DNA from: Clusia tigrina
Taxonomy: Eukaryota > Arthropoda > Insecta > Diptera > Clusiidae
Direction: 5' to 3'
DNA length: 64,000 nt
Assembly: GCA_920105625.2 (NCBI GenBank)
Contig: OV050031.1
Location: 73,417,995-73,481,994 of the forward strand
The notes under the pieces were generated by a model that did no database searches, was not told where the DNA came from, and worked only from the letters and a program-made list of their open reading frames with translations. Below, piece by piece: positions 38,037 to 50,649 of this stretch. The stretch's first letter is position 1; the number at the start of each line of letters is the position of its first letter. A program made the translations under genes and the position numbers.

Positions 38037-40925
38037 CGGCAGCGACTAAGAAGCCTACAGAGACGCTGAAAGAGGCTGCGACATCGACCGACACGCCGAC
38101 TGAGACGCCGACTGAGGCAGATAGCGGTAGATATAGGCATAGAGAAGGCAGCAGACGTCCCCAGTCGACAGCGGCAGCGACTGAGACGCCTACAGAGACA
38201 CTGACAGAGGCTGCGACGCTGACTGAGACGCCGACTGAGGCAGCTAGGCATAGAGAAGGCAGCAGACCCTCCAATCGACAGCGGCAGCGTCTGAGATGCC
38301 TACAGAGACGCTGGCAGATGTGGCGACGCCAACTGAAATGCCAACTGAGGCAGATAGGGGTAGATATAGGCATAGAGAAGGCAGCAGACCTACCCAATCG
38401 ACAGCGGCAGCGACTGAGACGCCTACAGAGACGCTGATAGAGGCTGCGACGCCGAATGAGACGCCAGTTGATGCAGATAGGGGTAGATATAGAAATAGAG
38501 AAGGCAGCACACCCCCCAATCGACAGCGGCATTGACGGAGACGCCTACAGAGACGCTGACAGAGGCAGATAGGAGTAGATATAGGCATATAGAAGGCAGT
38601 AGACCTCCCCAATCGACAACGGCACCGACTGAGATGCCTACAGAGACGCTGGCAGATGCGGCGACGCCGACTGAGACGCCAACTGAGGCAGATAGGTGTA
38701 GATCTAGGCGTGGAGAAGGCAGCAGACCCCCCCAATCGACAGCGGCAGCGACTGAGACGCCTACATAGACGCTGATAGAGGCTGCGACTCCGACTGAGAC
38801 ATCGACTGAGGAAGATAGGGGCAGATATAAGCATAGAGAAGGCAGCAGATACCCCAATGGACAGCGACTGAGACGCCTACAGAGACACTGACAGAGGCTG
38901 CGACGCTGACTGAGACGCCGACTGATGCAGCTAGGCATAGAGAAGGCAGCAGACCCTCCAATCGACAGCGGCAGCGTCTGAGATGCCTACAGAGACGCTG
39001 GCAGATGTGGCGACGCCAACTGAAATGCCAACTGAGGCAGATAGGGGTAGATATAGGCATAGAGAAGGCAGCAGACCCCCCCAATCGACAGCGGCAGCGA
39101 CTGAGACGCCTACAGAGACGCTGACAGAGGCTGCGACGCTGACTGAGACGCCGACTGAGGCAGATATACATAGAGAAGGCAGCAGACCCCCCAATCGACA
39201 GCGGCAGCGACTGAGACACCTACAGAAACGCTGACAGAGGCTGCGACGCCGACTGAGGCAGATAGGGGTAGATATAGGCACAGATAAGGCAGCAGACCCC
39301 CCAATCGGCGGCGGCAACGACTGAGACTCCTACAGAGATGCTGACAGAAGCTGCGACGCCGACTGAGGCAGATAGGAGTAGATATAGGCAAAGAGAAGGC
39401 AGCAGACCCCCCAATCGACAGCGGCAACGACTGAAACGCCTACAGAGTCGCTGACAGAGGCTGCGACGCCGACTGAGACGCAGAGTGAGGCAGATAGGGA
39501 AAGATATAGGCATAGAGAAGGCAGCAGACCCTCCCAATCGGCGGCGGCAACGACTGAGACTCCTACAGAGACGCTGACAGAGGCTGCGACGCCGACTGAG
39601 GCAGATAGGGGTAGATATAGGCATAGAGAAGGCAGCAGACCCCCCAATCGACAGCGGCAGCGACTGAGATACCTACAGAGACGCTGACAGAGGCTGCGAC
39701 GCCGAATGAGACGCCGACTGAGGCAGATAGTGGTAAATATAGGCATAGAGAAGCCAGCAGACCCCCCAATCGGCGGCGCCAACGACTGTGACTCCAACAG
39801 AGACGCTGACAGAGGCTACGACGCCGACTGAGACGCCGACTGAGGCAGATAGGGGTGAATATAGGCATAGAGAAGGCAGCAGACCCCCAAATCGGCGGCG
39901 CAGCGACTGAGACACCTACAAAAACGCTGGCAGAGGCTGCGACGTCGACTGAGGCAGATAGGGGTAGATATAGGCATAGAGAAGGCATCAGACCCCCCCA
40001 ATCGACAGCGGCAGCTACTGAGACGCCTACAGAGATGCTGACAGAGGCTGCGATGCCGACTGAGGCAGCTAGGGGTAGATGTAGTCATAGAGAAGGCAGC
40101 AGACCCACCAATAGACAGCGGCAGCGACTGAGACGCCTAAAGAGACGCTGACAGAAGCTGCGATGCCGACTGAGACGCCGACTGTGGAAGATAGGGGTAG
40201 ATATAGGCATAGAGAAGGCAGCAGACCTCCCCAGTGGACAGCGGCAGCGACTGAGACGCCTACAGAGACGCTGACAGAGGCTGCGACACCGACTGAGGTG
40301 CCGACTGAGGCAGATAGGGGTAGATATTGGCATAGAGAAGGCATCAGACCCCCCAATCGACAGCGGCAGCGACTGAGACACCTACAGAGACGCTGACAGA
40401 GGCAGATAGGGGTAGGCATTGGCGTAGAGAAGGCAGCAGACTCCCCAATCGACAGCGGCAGCGACTGAGAAGCCTACAGAGACGCTGAAAGAGGCTGCGA
40501 CATCGACTGAGACGCCGACTGAGACGCCGACTGAGGCAGATAGGGGTAGATTTAGGCATAGAGAAGGCAGCAGACCCCCCAATGGACACCGGCAGTGACT
40601 GAAATGCCTACAGAGACGCTGACAGGGGCTGCGACACCGACTGAGATGCCGACGGAGGCAGATAGTGGTAGATATAGGCATAGAGAAAGCTGCAGACCCC
40701 CCATTCGGCGGCGGCAACGACTGTGACTCCTACAGAGACGCTGACAGAGGCTGCGACGCCGACTGAGACGCCGACTGAGGCAGATAGGGGTAGATATAGG
40801 CATAGAGAATGCAGCAGACCCCCCCAATCGACAGCGGCATTGACGGAGACGCCTAGAGAGACGCTGACAGAGGCAAATAGGTGTAGATATAGGCAAAGAG
40901 AAGGCAGCAGACCCCCCAATCGACA
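38037..40925. repeat. Right copy of the 2.67/2.89-kb tandem duplication
   Basis: The full-length form, including 39876-40096, which also occurs at 31985-32205 in T2 (offset 7891) and in T1. This makes the missing 220 bp in the left copy a deletion after the duplication, rather than an insertion here. Confidence 0.88.
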
Positions 40926-41640
40926 GCGGCAGCGACTGGGACGCCTGCAGAGACGCCGACTGAGACGCCGACTGAGGCAGATAGGCATAGAGAAGGCGGC
41001 AGACCTCCCCAGTGGACAGCGGCAGCGACTGAGACGCCTACAAAGACGCTGACAGAGGCTGCGACGCTGACTGAGACGCCGACTGAGGCAGATAGGCATA
41101 GAGAAGGCAGCAGACCCCCCAATCGACAGCGGCAACGACTGAGACTCCTACAGAGACGCTGAGAGAGACTGCGAAGCCGACTGAGACGCCGACTGAGGCA
41201 GATAGGGGTAGATATAGGCACAGAGAAGGCAGCAGACCCCCCAATCGACAGCGGCAGCGACTGAGAATCCTATAGAGACGCTGACAGAGGCTGCGAAGCC
41301 GACTGAGGCAGATAGGCGTAGATCTAGGCGTAGAGAAGGCAGCAGACTCCCCAATCGACAGCGGCAGCGACTAAAAAGCCTACAGAGACGCTGAAAGAGG
41401 CTGCGACAACGACTGAGACGCCGACTGAGACGCCGACTGAGGCAGATAGGGGTAGATATAGGCATAGAGAAGGCAGCAGACGTCCCCAGTCGACAGCGGC
41501 AGCGACTGAGACGCCTACAGAGGCACTGACAGAGGCAGATAGGAGTAGATATAGGCATATAGAAGGCAGTGGACCTCCCCAATCGACAGCGGCAGCGACT
41601 GAGATGCCTACAGAGACGCTGGCAGATGCGGCGACGATTA
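40926..41640. repeat. Segment absent from T1/T2 but shared with 15.6-18.3 kb
   Basis: About 663 bp between CTGCAGAGACG (near 40946) and CTGGCAGATGCGG (near 41619) has no counterpart at the matching joints in T1 (~27356) and T2 (~33064). It matches 15.64-16.2 kb at offset 25282 and, over 41100-41640, 17780-18320 at offset 23320. It looks like an older arrangement that T1/T2 lost. Confidence 0.8.
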
Positions 41641-44600
41641 CTGAGACGCCAACTGAGGCAGATAGGTGTAGATCTTAGCGTAGAGAAGGCAGCAGACCCC
41701 CCAATCGACAGCGGCAGCGACTGAGATGCCTACAGAGTCGCTGGCAGATGCGGCGACGCCAATTGAAATGCCAACTGAGGCAGATAGGGGTAGATATAGG
41801 CATAGAGAAGGCAGCAGACCTACCCAATCGACAGCGGCAGCGACTGAGACGCCTACAGAGACGCTGATAGAGGCTGCGGCGCCGAATGAGACGCCAGCTG
41901 ATGCAGATAGGGGTAGATATAGGCATAGAGAAGGCAGCACACCCCCCAATCGACAGCGGCATTGACGGAGACACCTACAGAGACGCTGACAGAGGCAGAT
42001 AGGAGTAGATATAGGCATATAGAAGGCAGTGGACCTCCCCAATCGACAGCGGCAGCGACTGAGATGCCTACAGAGACGCTGGCAGATGCGGCGCCGATTA
42101 CTGAGACGCCAACTGAGGCAGATAGGTGTAGATCTAGGCGTAGAGAAGGCAGCAGACCTCCCAATCGACAGCGGCAGCGACTGAGACGCCTACAGAGACG
42201 CTAACAGAGGCTGCGACGCTGACTGAGACGCCGACTGCGGCAGATAGGCATAGAATAGGCAGCAGACCCCCGAATCGACAGCGGCAACGACTGAGACTCC
42301 TACAGAGACGCTGACAGAGGCTGCGGACGCCGACTGAGGCAGATAGGTGTAGATATAGGCATAGAGAAGGCAGCAGACCACCCAGTCGACAGCGACGGCG
42401 ACTGGGACACCTACATAGACGATGACAGAGGCTGCGACGCCGACTGAGACGCCGACAGAGGCAGATAGGAGTAGATATAGGAATAGAGAAGGTAGTAGAC
42501 CTCCCCAATCGACAGGGGTTAGCGACTGAGATGCCTACAGAGACGCTCGCAGATGCGGCGACGCCGACTGAGACGCCAACTGAGGCAGATAGGGGTAAAT
42601 ATAGGCATAGAGAAGGCAGCAGACCTCCCCAATAGACAGCGGCAGCGACTGAGACGCCTACATTGACGCTGATAGAGGCTGCGACGCCGACTGAGACACC
42701 GACTGAGGCAGATATTGGCAGATATAAGCATAGAGAAGGCAGCAGACACCCCAATGGACAGCGGCAGCGACTGAGACACCTACAGAAACGCTGACAGAGC
42801 CTGCGACGCCGACTGAGATAGATAGGGGTAGATATAGGCATAGAGAAGGCAGCAGACCCCCCAATCGACAGTGGGAGCGACTGAGACGCATACAAAGCCG
42901 CTGACAGAGGCTGCGAAGCCGACTGAGACGCCGACTAAGGCAGATAGGGGTAGATATAGGCGTAGAGAATGCAGCCGACCCCCCAATCGACAGCGGCATT
43001 GACGGAGACGCCTACAGAGACGCTGACAGAGGCTGCGACGCTGACTGAGAAGCCGACTGAGGCAGATATACATAGAGAAGGCAGCAGACCCCCCAATCGA
43101 CAGCGGCAACGACTGAGACTCCTACAGAGACGCTGACAGAGGCTGCGACGCCGACTGAGGCAGATAGGTGTAGATATAGGCATAGAGAATTCAGCAGACC
43201 ACCCAGTCGACAGCGGCAGCGACTGGGACGCCTACATAGACGCTGACAGAGGATGCGACGCCGACTGAGACGCCGACTGAGGCAGATGGGGGTAGATATA
43301 GCCATAGAGAAGGCAGCACACCCCACAATCGTCAGCGGCAGCAACTGAGATGCCTACAGAGACGCTGGCAGAGACTGCGAAGCCGACTGAGACGCCGACT
43401 GAGGCAGATAGGGGTAGATATTGGCTTAGAAAAGGCAGCAGACCCCCCAATCGACATCGGCAGCGACTGAGACGCCTACAGAGACGCTGACAAAGGCTGC
43501 GACGCCGACTGAGGCAGATAGGTGTAGATATAGGCATAGAGAAGGCAGCATACTCCCTAATCGACAGCGGCAGCGACTGAGACGCATACAGAGACGCTGA
43601 CAGAGACTGCGAAGCCGACTGAGACGCCGACTGAGGCAGATAGGGGTAGATATAGGCACAGAGAAGGCAGCAGACCCCCAATCGAAAGCGGCAGCGACTG
43701 AGAATCCTATAGAGACGCTGACAGAGGCTGCGAAGCCGACTGAGGCAGATAGGTGTAGATCTAGGCGTAGAGATGGCAGCAGACTCCCCAATCGACAGCG
43801 GCAGCGACTAAGAAGCCTACAGAGACGCTGAAAGAGGCTGCGACATCGACCGACACACCGACTGAGACGCCGACTGAGGCAGATAGCGGTAGATATAGGC
43901 ATAGAGAAGGCAGCAGACGTCCCCAGTCGACAGCGGCAGCGACTGAGACGCCTACAGAGACACTGACAGAGGCTGCGACGCTGACTGAGACGCCGACTGA
44001 GGCAGCTAGGCATAGAGAAGGCAGCAGACCCTCCAATCGACAGCGGCAGCGTCTGAGATGCCTACAGAGACGCTGGCAGATGTGGCGACGCCAACTGAAA
44101 TGCCAACTGAGGCAGATAGGGGTAGATATAGGCATAGAGAAGGCAGCAGACCTACCCAATTGACAGCAGCAGCGACTGAGACGCCTACAGAGACGCTGAT
44201 AGAGGCTGCGACGCCGAATGAGACGCCAGCTGATGCAGATAGGGGTAGATATAGAAATAGAGAAGGCAGCACACCCCCCAATCGACAGCGGCATTGACGG
44301 AGACGCCTACAGAGACGCTGACAGAGGCAGATAGGAGTAGATATAGGCATATAGAAGGCAGTAGACCTCCCCAATCGACAACGGCACCGACTGAGATGCC
44401 TACAGAGACGCTGACAGATGCGGCGACGCCGACTGAGACGCCAACTGAGGCAGATAGGTGTAGATCTAGGCGTGGAGAAGGCAGCAGACCCCCCCAATCG
44501 ACAGCGGCAGCGACTGAGACGCCTACATAGACGCTGATAGAGGCTGCGACTCCGACTGAGACATCGACTGAGGCAGATAGGGGCAGATATAAGCATAGAG

Positions 44601-44650
44601 AAGGCAGCAGACACCCCAATGGACAGCGACTGAGACGCATACAGAGCTGC
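41640..44650. repeat. T3: third relative of T1/T2
   Basis: It matches T2 at offset 8555 from about 33085/41640. After a ~123-bp loss near 43370 it matches at 8432 up to about 36160/44590. It therefore follows T2 through its right end and into the 2.67-kb duplication unit. T1-like parts lie 14263 bp to the left (27375/41638). Confidence 0.85.
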
Positions 44651-44829
44651 TGAAAGAGGCTGCGAAGCCGACTGAGACGCAGACCAAGGCAGATATTGGT
44701 AGATATAGGCATAGAGAAGGCAGCAGACCTCCCCAGTCGACAGCGGCAACGACTCAGACTCCTACAGAGACGCTGACAGAGGCTGCGACGCCGACTGAGG
44801 CAGATAGGTGTAGATATAGGCATAGAGAA

Positions 44830-47800
44830 GGCAGCAGACCACCCAGTCGACAGCGACTGGGACGCCTACATAGACGATGACAGTGGCTGCGACGCCGACT
44901 GAGACGCCGACAGAGGCAGATAGGAGTAGATATAGGAATAGAGAAGGCAGTAGACCTCCCCAATCGACAGGGGTTAGCGACTGAGATGCCTACAGAGACG
45001 CTCGCAGATGAGGCGACGCCGACTGAGACGCCAACTGAGGCAGATAGGCATAGAATAGGCAGCAGACCCCCCAATCGACAGCGGCAACGACTGAGACTCC
45101 TACAGAGACGCTGACAGAGGCTGCGACGCCGACTGAGGCAGATAGGCGTAGATATAGGCATAGAGAAGGCAGCAGACCACCCAGTCGACAGCGACAGCGA
45201 CTGGGACGCCTACATAGACGATGACAGTGGCTGCGACGCTGACTGAGACGCCGACTAAGGCAGATAGGGGTAGATATAGGCGTAGAGAAGGCAGCAGACC
45301 TCCCCAGTCGGCAGCGACTGAGACGAATACAGAGACGCTGACAGAGGCTGCGACGCTGACTGAGACGCCGACTGAGGCAGATATACATAGAGAAGGCAGC
45401 AGACCCCCCAATCGACAGCGGCAACGACTGAGACTCCTACAGAGACGCTGACAGAGGCTGCGACGCCGACTGAGACGCCGACTGAGGCAGATAGGTGTAG
45501 ATATAGGCATAGAGAATTCAGCAGACCACCCAGTCGACAGCAGCAGCGACTGGGACGCCTACATAGACGCTGACAGAGGCTGCGACGCCGACTGAGATGC
45601 CGACTGAGGCAGATGGGGGTAGATATAGCCATAGAGAAGGCAGCACACCCCCCAATCGACCGCGGCAGCAACTGATATGCCTACAGAGACGCTGGCGGAT
45701 GCAGCGACGCCGACTGAGACGCCAACTGAGGCAGATAGGGGTAGATATAGGCATAGAGAAGGCAGCAGACCTCCCCAATCGACAGCGGCAGCGACTGAGA
45801 CGCCTACAGAGACGCTGATAGAGGCTGCGACGCCGACTGATACACCGACTAAAGCAGATATGGGTAGATATTGGCTTAGAAAAGGCAGCAGATCCCCCAA
45901 TAAACATCGGCAGCGACTGAGACGCCTATAGAGACGCTGATAGAAGCTGCGACACCGACTGAGACACCGACTGACGCAGATAGGGGCAGATATAGGCATA
46001 GAGAAGGCAGCAGACCCCCAATCGACAGCAGCAGCGACTGAGACGCATACAGAGACGCTGACAGAGGCTGCGAAGCCGAGTGAGACGCCGACTGAGGCAG
46101 ATAAGGGTAAATATAGGCATAGAGAAGGCAGCAGACCCCCCAATCGACAGCGGCAACGATTGAAACGCCTACTGAGACGCTGGCAGAGGCTGCGACGCCG
46201 ACTGAGACGCAGACTGAGGCAGATAGGGAAAGATATAGGCATAGAGAAGGCAGCAGACCCCCCAATCGGTGGCGGCAACGACTGAGACACCTACAGAGAC
46301 GCTGACAGAGGCTGCGACGCCGACTGAGGCAGATAGGTGTAGATCTAGGCGTAGAGAAGGCAGCAGACCCCCCCAATCGACAGCGGCAGCGACTGAGAAG
46401 CCTACAGAGACGCTGACAAAGGCTGCGACGCCGACTGAGACAGATAGGTGTAGATCTAGGCGTAGAGAAGGCAGCAGACTCCCCAATGGAGAGCGGCAGC
46501 GACTGAGACGTATACAGAGACGCTGATAGAGGCTGCGACGCCGACTGAGACACCGACTGAGGCAGATAGGGGCAGATATAGGCATAGAGAAGGCAGCAGA
46601 CCCCCAATCGACAGCGGCAGCGACTGAGACACCTACAGAAACGCTGACAGAGGCTGCGACGCCGACTGAGGCAGCTAGGGGTAGATGTAGTCATAGAGAA
46701 GGCAGCAGACCCCCCAATCGACAGCGGCAGCGACTGCAACGCCTACAGAGACGCTGACAGAGGCTGCGACGCCGACTGAGACGCAGACTTAGGCAGATAG
46801 GGAAAGATATAGGCATAGAGAAAAAGCAGCAGACCCCCCAATCGGTGGCGGCAACGACTGAGACACCTACAGAGACGCTGACAGAGGCTGCGACGCCGAC
46901 TGAGGCAGATAGGTGTAGATCTAGGCGTAGAGAAGGCAGCAGACCCCCCCAATCGACAGCGGCAGCGACTGAGAAGCCTACAGAGACGCTGACAAAGGCT
47001 GCGACACCGACTGAGACAGATAGGTGTAGATCTAGGCGTAGAGAAGGCAGCAAACCCCCCAATCGACAGCGGCAGCGACTGAGAAGCCTACAGAGTTGCT
47101 GACAAAGGTTGCGACGCCGACTGAGACAGATAGGTGTAGATCTAGGCGTAGAGAAGGCAGCAGACTCCCCAATGGAGAGCGGCAGCGACTGAGACGTATA
47201 CAGAGACGCTGATAGAGGCTGCGACGCCGACTGAGACACCGACTGAGGCAGATAGGGCAGATATAGGCATAGAGAAGGCAGCAGACCCCCAATCGACAGC
47301 GGCAGCGACTGAGACACCTACAGAAACGCTGACAGAGGCTGCGACGCCGACTGAGGCAGCTAGGGTTAGATGTAGTCATAGAGAAGGCAGCAGACCCCCC
47401 AATCGACAGCGGCAGCGACTGCAACGCCTACAGAGACGCTGACAGAGGCTGCGACGCCGACTGAGACACAGACTTAGGCAGATAGGGAAAGATATAGGCC
47501 TAGAGAAAAAGCAGCAGACCCCCCAATCGGTGGCGGCAACGACTGAGACACCTACAGAGACGCTGACAGAGGCTGCGACGCCGACTGAGGCAGATAGGTG
47601 TAGATCTAGGCGTAGAGAAGGCAGCAGACCCCCCAATCGACAGCGGCAGCGACTGAGAAGCCTACAGAGACGCTGACAAAGGCTGCGACGCCGACTGAGA
47701 CAGATAAGTGTAGATCTAGGCGTAGAGAAGGCAGCAGACTCCCCAATGGAGAGCGGCAGCGACTGAGACGTATACAGAGACGCTGATAGAGGCTGCGACG

Positions 47801-49210
47801 CCGACTGAGACACCGACTGAGGCAGATAGGGGCAGATATAGGCATAGAGAAGGCAGCAGAGCCCCAATCGACAGCGGCAGCGACTGAGACACCTACAGAA
47901 ACGCTGACAGAGGCTGCGACGCCGACTGAAGCAGATAGGGGTAGACATAGGCACAGAGAAGGCAGCAGACACCCCAATCGACAGCGGCAGCGACTGAGAC
48001 GGCTACAGAGTTGCTGACAGAGGCTGCGACGCCGGCTGAGGCAGCTAGGGGTAGATGTAGTCATAGAGAAGGCAGCAGACCACCCAATCGACAGCGGCAG
48101 CGACTGAGAAGCCTCCAGATACGCTGACAAAGGCTGCGACGCCGACTGAGACAGATAAGTGTAGATCTAGGCGTAGAGAAGGCAGCAGACTCCCCAATGG
48201 AGAGCGGCAGCGACTGAGACGTATACAGAGACGCTGATAGAGGCTGCGACGCCGACTGAGACACCGACTGAGGCAGATAGGGGCAGATATAGGCATAGAG
48301 AAGGCAGTAGATCCCAAATCGACAGCGGCAGCGACTGAGACACCTACAGAAACGCTGACAGAGGCTGCGACGCCGACTGAGGCAGAAAGGGGTAGATATA
48401 GGCACAGAGAAGGCAGCAGGCACCCCAATCGACAGCGGCAGCGACTGAGACGCCTACAGAGATGCTGACAGAGGCTGCGACGCCGACTGAGGCAGCTAGG
48501 GGTAGATATAGGCACAGAGAAGGCAGCAGACACCCCAATCGACAGCGGCAGCGACTGAGACGCCTACAGAGATGCTGACAGATGCTGCGACGCCGACTGA
48601 GACGCAGACTGAGGCAGATAGGGAAAGATATAGGCATAGAGAAGGCAGCAGACCCCCCAATCGGCGGCGGCAACGACTGAGACTCCTACAGAGATGCTGA
48701 CAGAAGCTGCGACGCCGACTGAGGCAGATAGGAGTAGATATAGGCAAAGAGAAGGCAGCAGACCCCCCAATCGACAGCGGCAACGACTGAAACGCCTACA
48801 GAGTCGCTGACAGAGGCTGCGACGCCGACTGAGACGCAGAGTGAGGCAGATAGGGAAAGATATAGGCATAGAGAAGGCAGCAGACCCCCCCAATCGGCGG
48901 CGGCAACGACTGAGACTCCTACAGAGACGCTGACAGAGGCTGCGACGCCGACTGAGGCAGATAGGGGTAGATATAGGCATAGAGAAGGCAGCAGACCCGC
49001 CAATCGACAGCGGCAGCGACTGAGATACCTACAGAGACGCTGACAGAGGCTGCGACGCCGAATGAGACGCCGACTGAGGCAGATAGTGGTAAATATAGGC
49101 ATAGAGAAGCCAGCAGACCCCCCAATCGGCGGCGCCAACGACTGTGACTCCAACAGAGACGCTGACAGAGGCTACGACGCCGACTGAGACGCCGACTGAG
49201 GCAGATAGGG
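44830..49210. repeat. Left copy of a 5.8-kb-offset duplication
   Basis: It matches 50650-54345 at offset 5823 (for example TAGACGATGA at 44871/50694) and at 5137-5136 to the right of the nested duplication near 46.3-47.6 kb. A 6-bp difference sits at the left end (CAGCGACTGG here, CAGCGACAGCGACTGG in the right copy). The right part, 48.5-49.2 kb, is also close to 25.6-26.3 and 31.3-32.0 kb. Confidence 0.85.
46268..47640. repeat. Nested 685-bp tandem duplication
   Basis: Markers repeat 685 bp apart: GCAGCTAGGG at 46671/47356 and GGTGGCGGCAAC at 46844/47529. The sister block at 52.1-52.8 kb has one copy only, and the change in offset between sister blocks (5823 to 5137, 686 bp) is the same size. 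The duplication is therefore most simply a later event in the left block; loss from the right block is the alternative. Confidence 0.87.
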
Positions 49211-50649
49211 GTGAATATAGGCATAGAGAAGGCAGCAGACCCCCAAATCGGCGGCGCAGCGACTGAGACACCTACAAAAACGCTGGCAGAGGCTGCGACG
49301 TCGACTGAGACACCGACTGAGGCAGATATTGGCAGATATAAGCATAGAGAAGGCAGCAGACCTCCCCAATAGACAGCGGCAGCGACTGAGACGCCTACAT
49401 TGACGCTGATAGAGGCTGCGACGCCGACTGAGACACCGACTAAGGCAGATATTGGCAGATATAAGCATAGAGAAGGCAGCAGACACCCCAATGGACAGCG
49501 GCAGCGACTGAGACACCTACAGAAACGCTGACAGAGCCTGCGACGCCGACTGAGATAGATAGGGGTAGATATAGGCGTAGAGAATGCAGCCGACCCCCCA
49601 ATCGACAGTGGGAGCGACTGAGACGCATACAAAGCCGCTGACAGAGGCTGCGACGCTGACTGAGACGCCGACTGAGGCAGATATACATAGAGAAGGCAGC
49701 AGACCCCCCAATCGACAGCGGCAACGACTGAGACTCCTACAGAGACGCTGACAGAGGCTGCGACGCCGACTGAGGCAGATAGGTGTAGATATAGGCATAG
49801 AGAATTCAGCAGACCACCCAGTCGACAGCGACAGCGACTGGGACGCCTACATAGACGCTGACAGAGGATGCGACGCCGACTGAGACGCCGACTGAGGCAG
49901 ATGGGGGTAGATATAGCCATAGAGAAGGCAGCACACCCCACAATCGTCAGCGGCAGCAACTGAGATGCCTACAGAGACGCTGGCAGATGCAGCGACGCCG
50001 ACTGAGACGCCAACTGAGGCAGATAGGGGTAGATATAGGCATAGAGAAGGCAGCAGACCTCCCCAATCGACAGCGGCAGCGACTGAGACGCCTACAGAGA
50101 CGCTGATAGAGGCTGCGACGCCGACTGAGACACCGACTAAAGCAGATAGGGGTAGATATTGGCTTAGAAAAGGCAGCAGACCCCCCAATCGACATCGGCA
50201 GCGACTGAGACGCCTACAGAGACGCTGACAAAGGCTGCGACGCCGACTGAGGCAGATAGGTGTAGATATAGGCATAGAGAAGGCAGCATACTCCCTAATC
50301 GACAGCGGCAGCGACTGAGACGCATACAGAGACGCTGACAGAGACTGCGAAGCCGACTGAGACGCCGACTGAGGCAGATAGGGGTAGATATAGGCACAGA
50401 GAAGGCAGCAGACCCCCAATCGAAAGCGGCAGCGACTGAGAATCCTATAGAGACGCTGACAGAGGCTGCGAAGCTGACTGAGGCAGATAGGTGTAGATCT
50501 AGGCGTAGAGATGGCAGCAGACTCCCCAATCGACAGCGGCAGCAACTAAGAAGCCTACAGAGACGCTGAAAGAGGCTGCGACATCGACCGACACGCCGAC
50601 TGAGACGCCGACTGAGGCAGATAGCGGTAGATATAGGCATAGAGAAGGC
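49211..50649. repeat. Linker similar to 28.3-29.9 and 34.0-35.5 kb
   Basis: It separates the two copies of the 5.8-kb-offset duplication. 49965-50640 matches 29088-29760 (offset 20877) and 34795-35470 (offset 15170). It ends in a sharp switch near 50645: GATAGCGGTAGATATAGG leads into AGACCACCCAGTCGACAG, where the parallel T copies continue with AGACGTCCCCAGTCGACAG. Confidence 0.78.

Noticed and set aside
48919..49959. 346-codon - strand open frame, and many similar Ser/Leu/Arg/Val-rich frames
   Set aside because: The same peptide stretches appear in all three registers across the array as the frame rotates by two bases per unit. There is no unique sequence, family resemblance or frame-specific conservation. 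The open length results from loss of the recurrent TAG codons.
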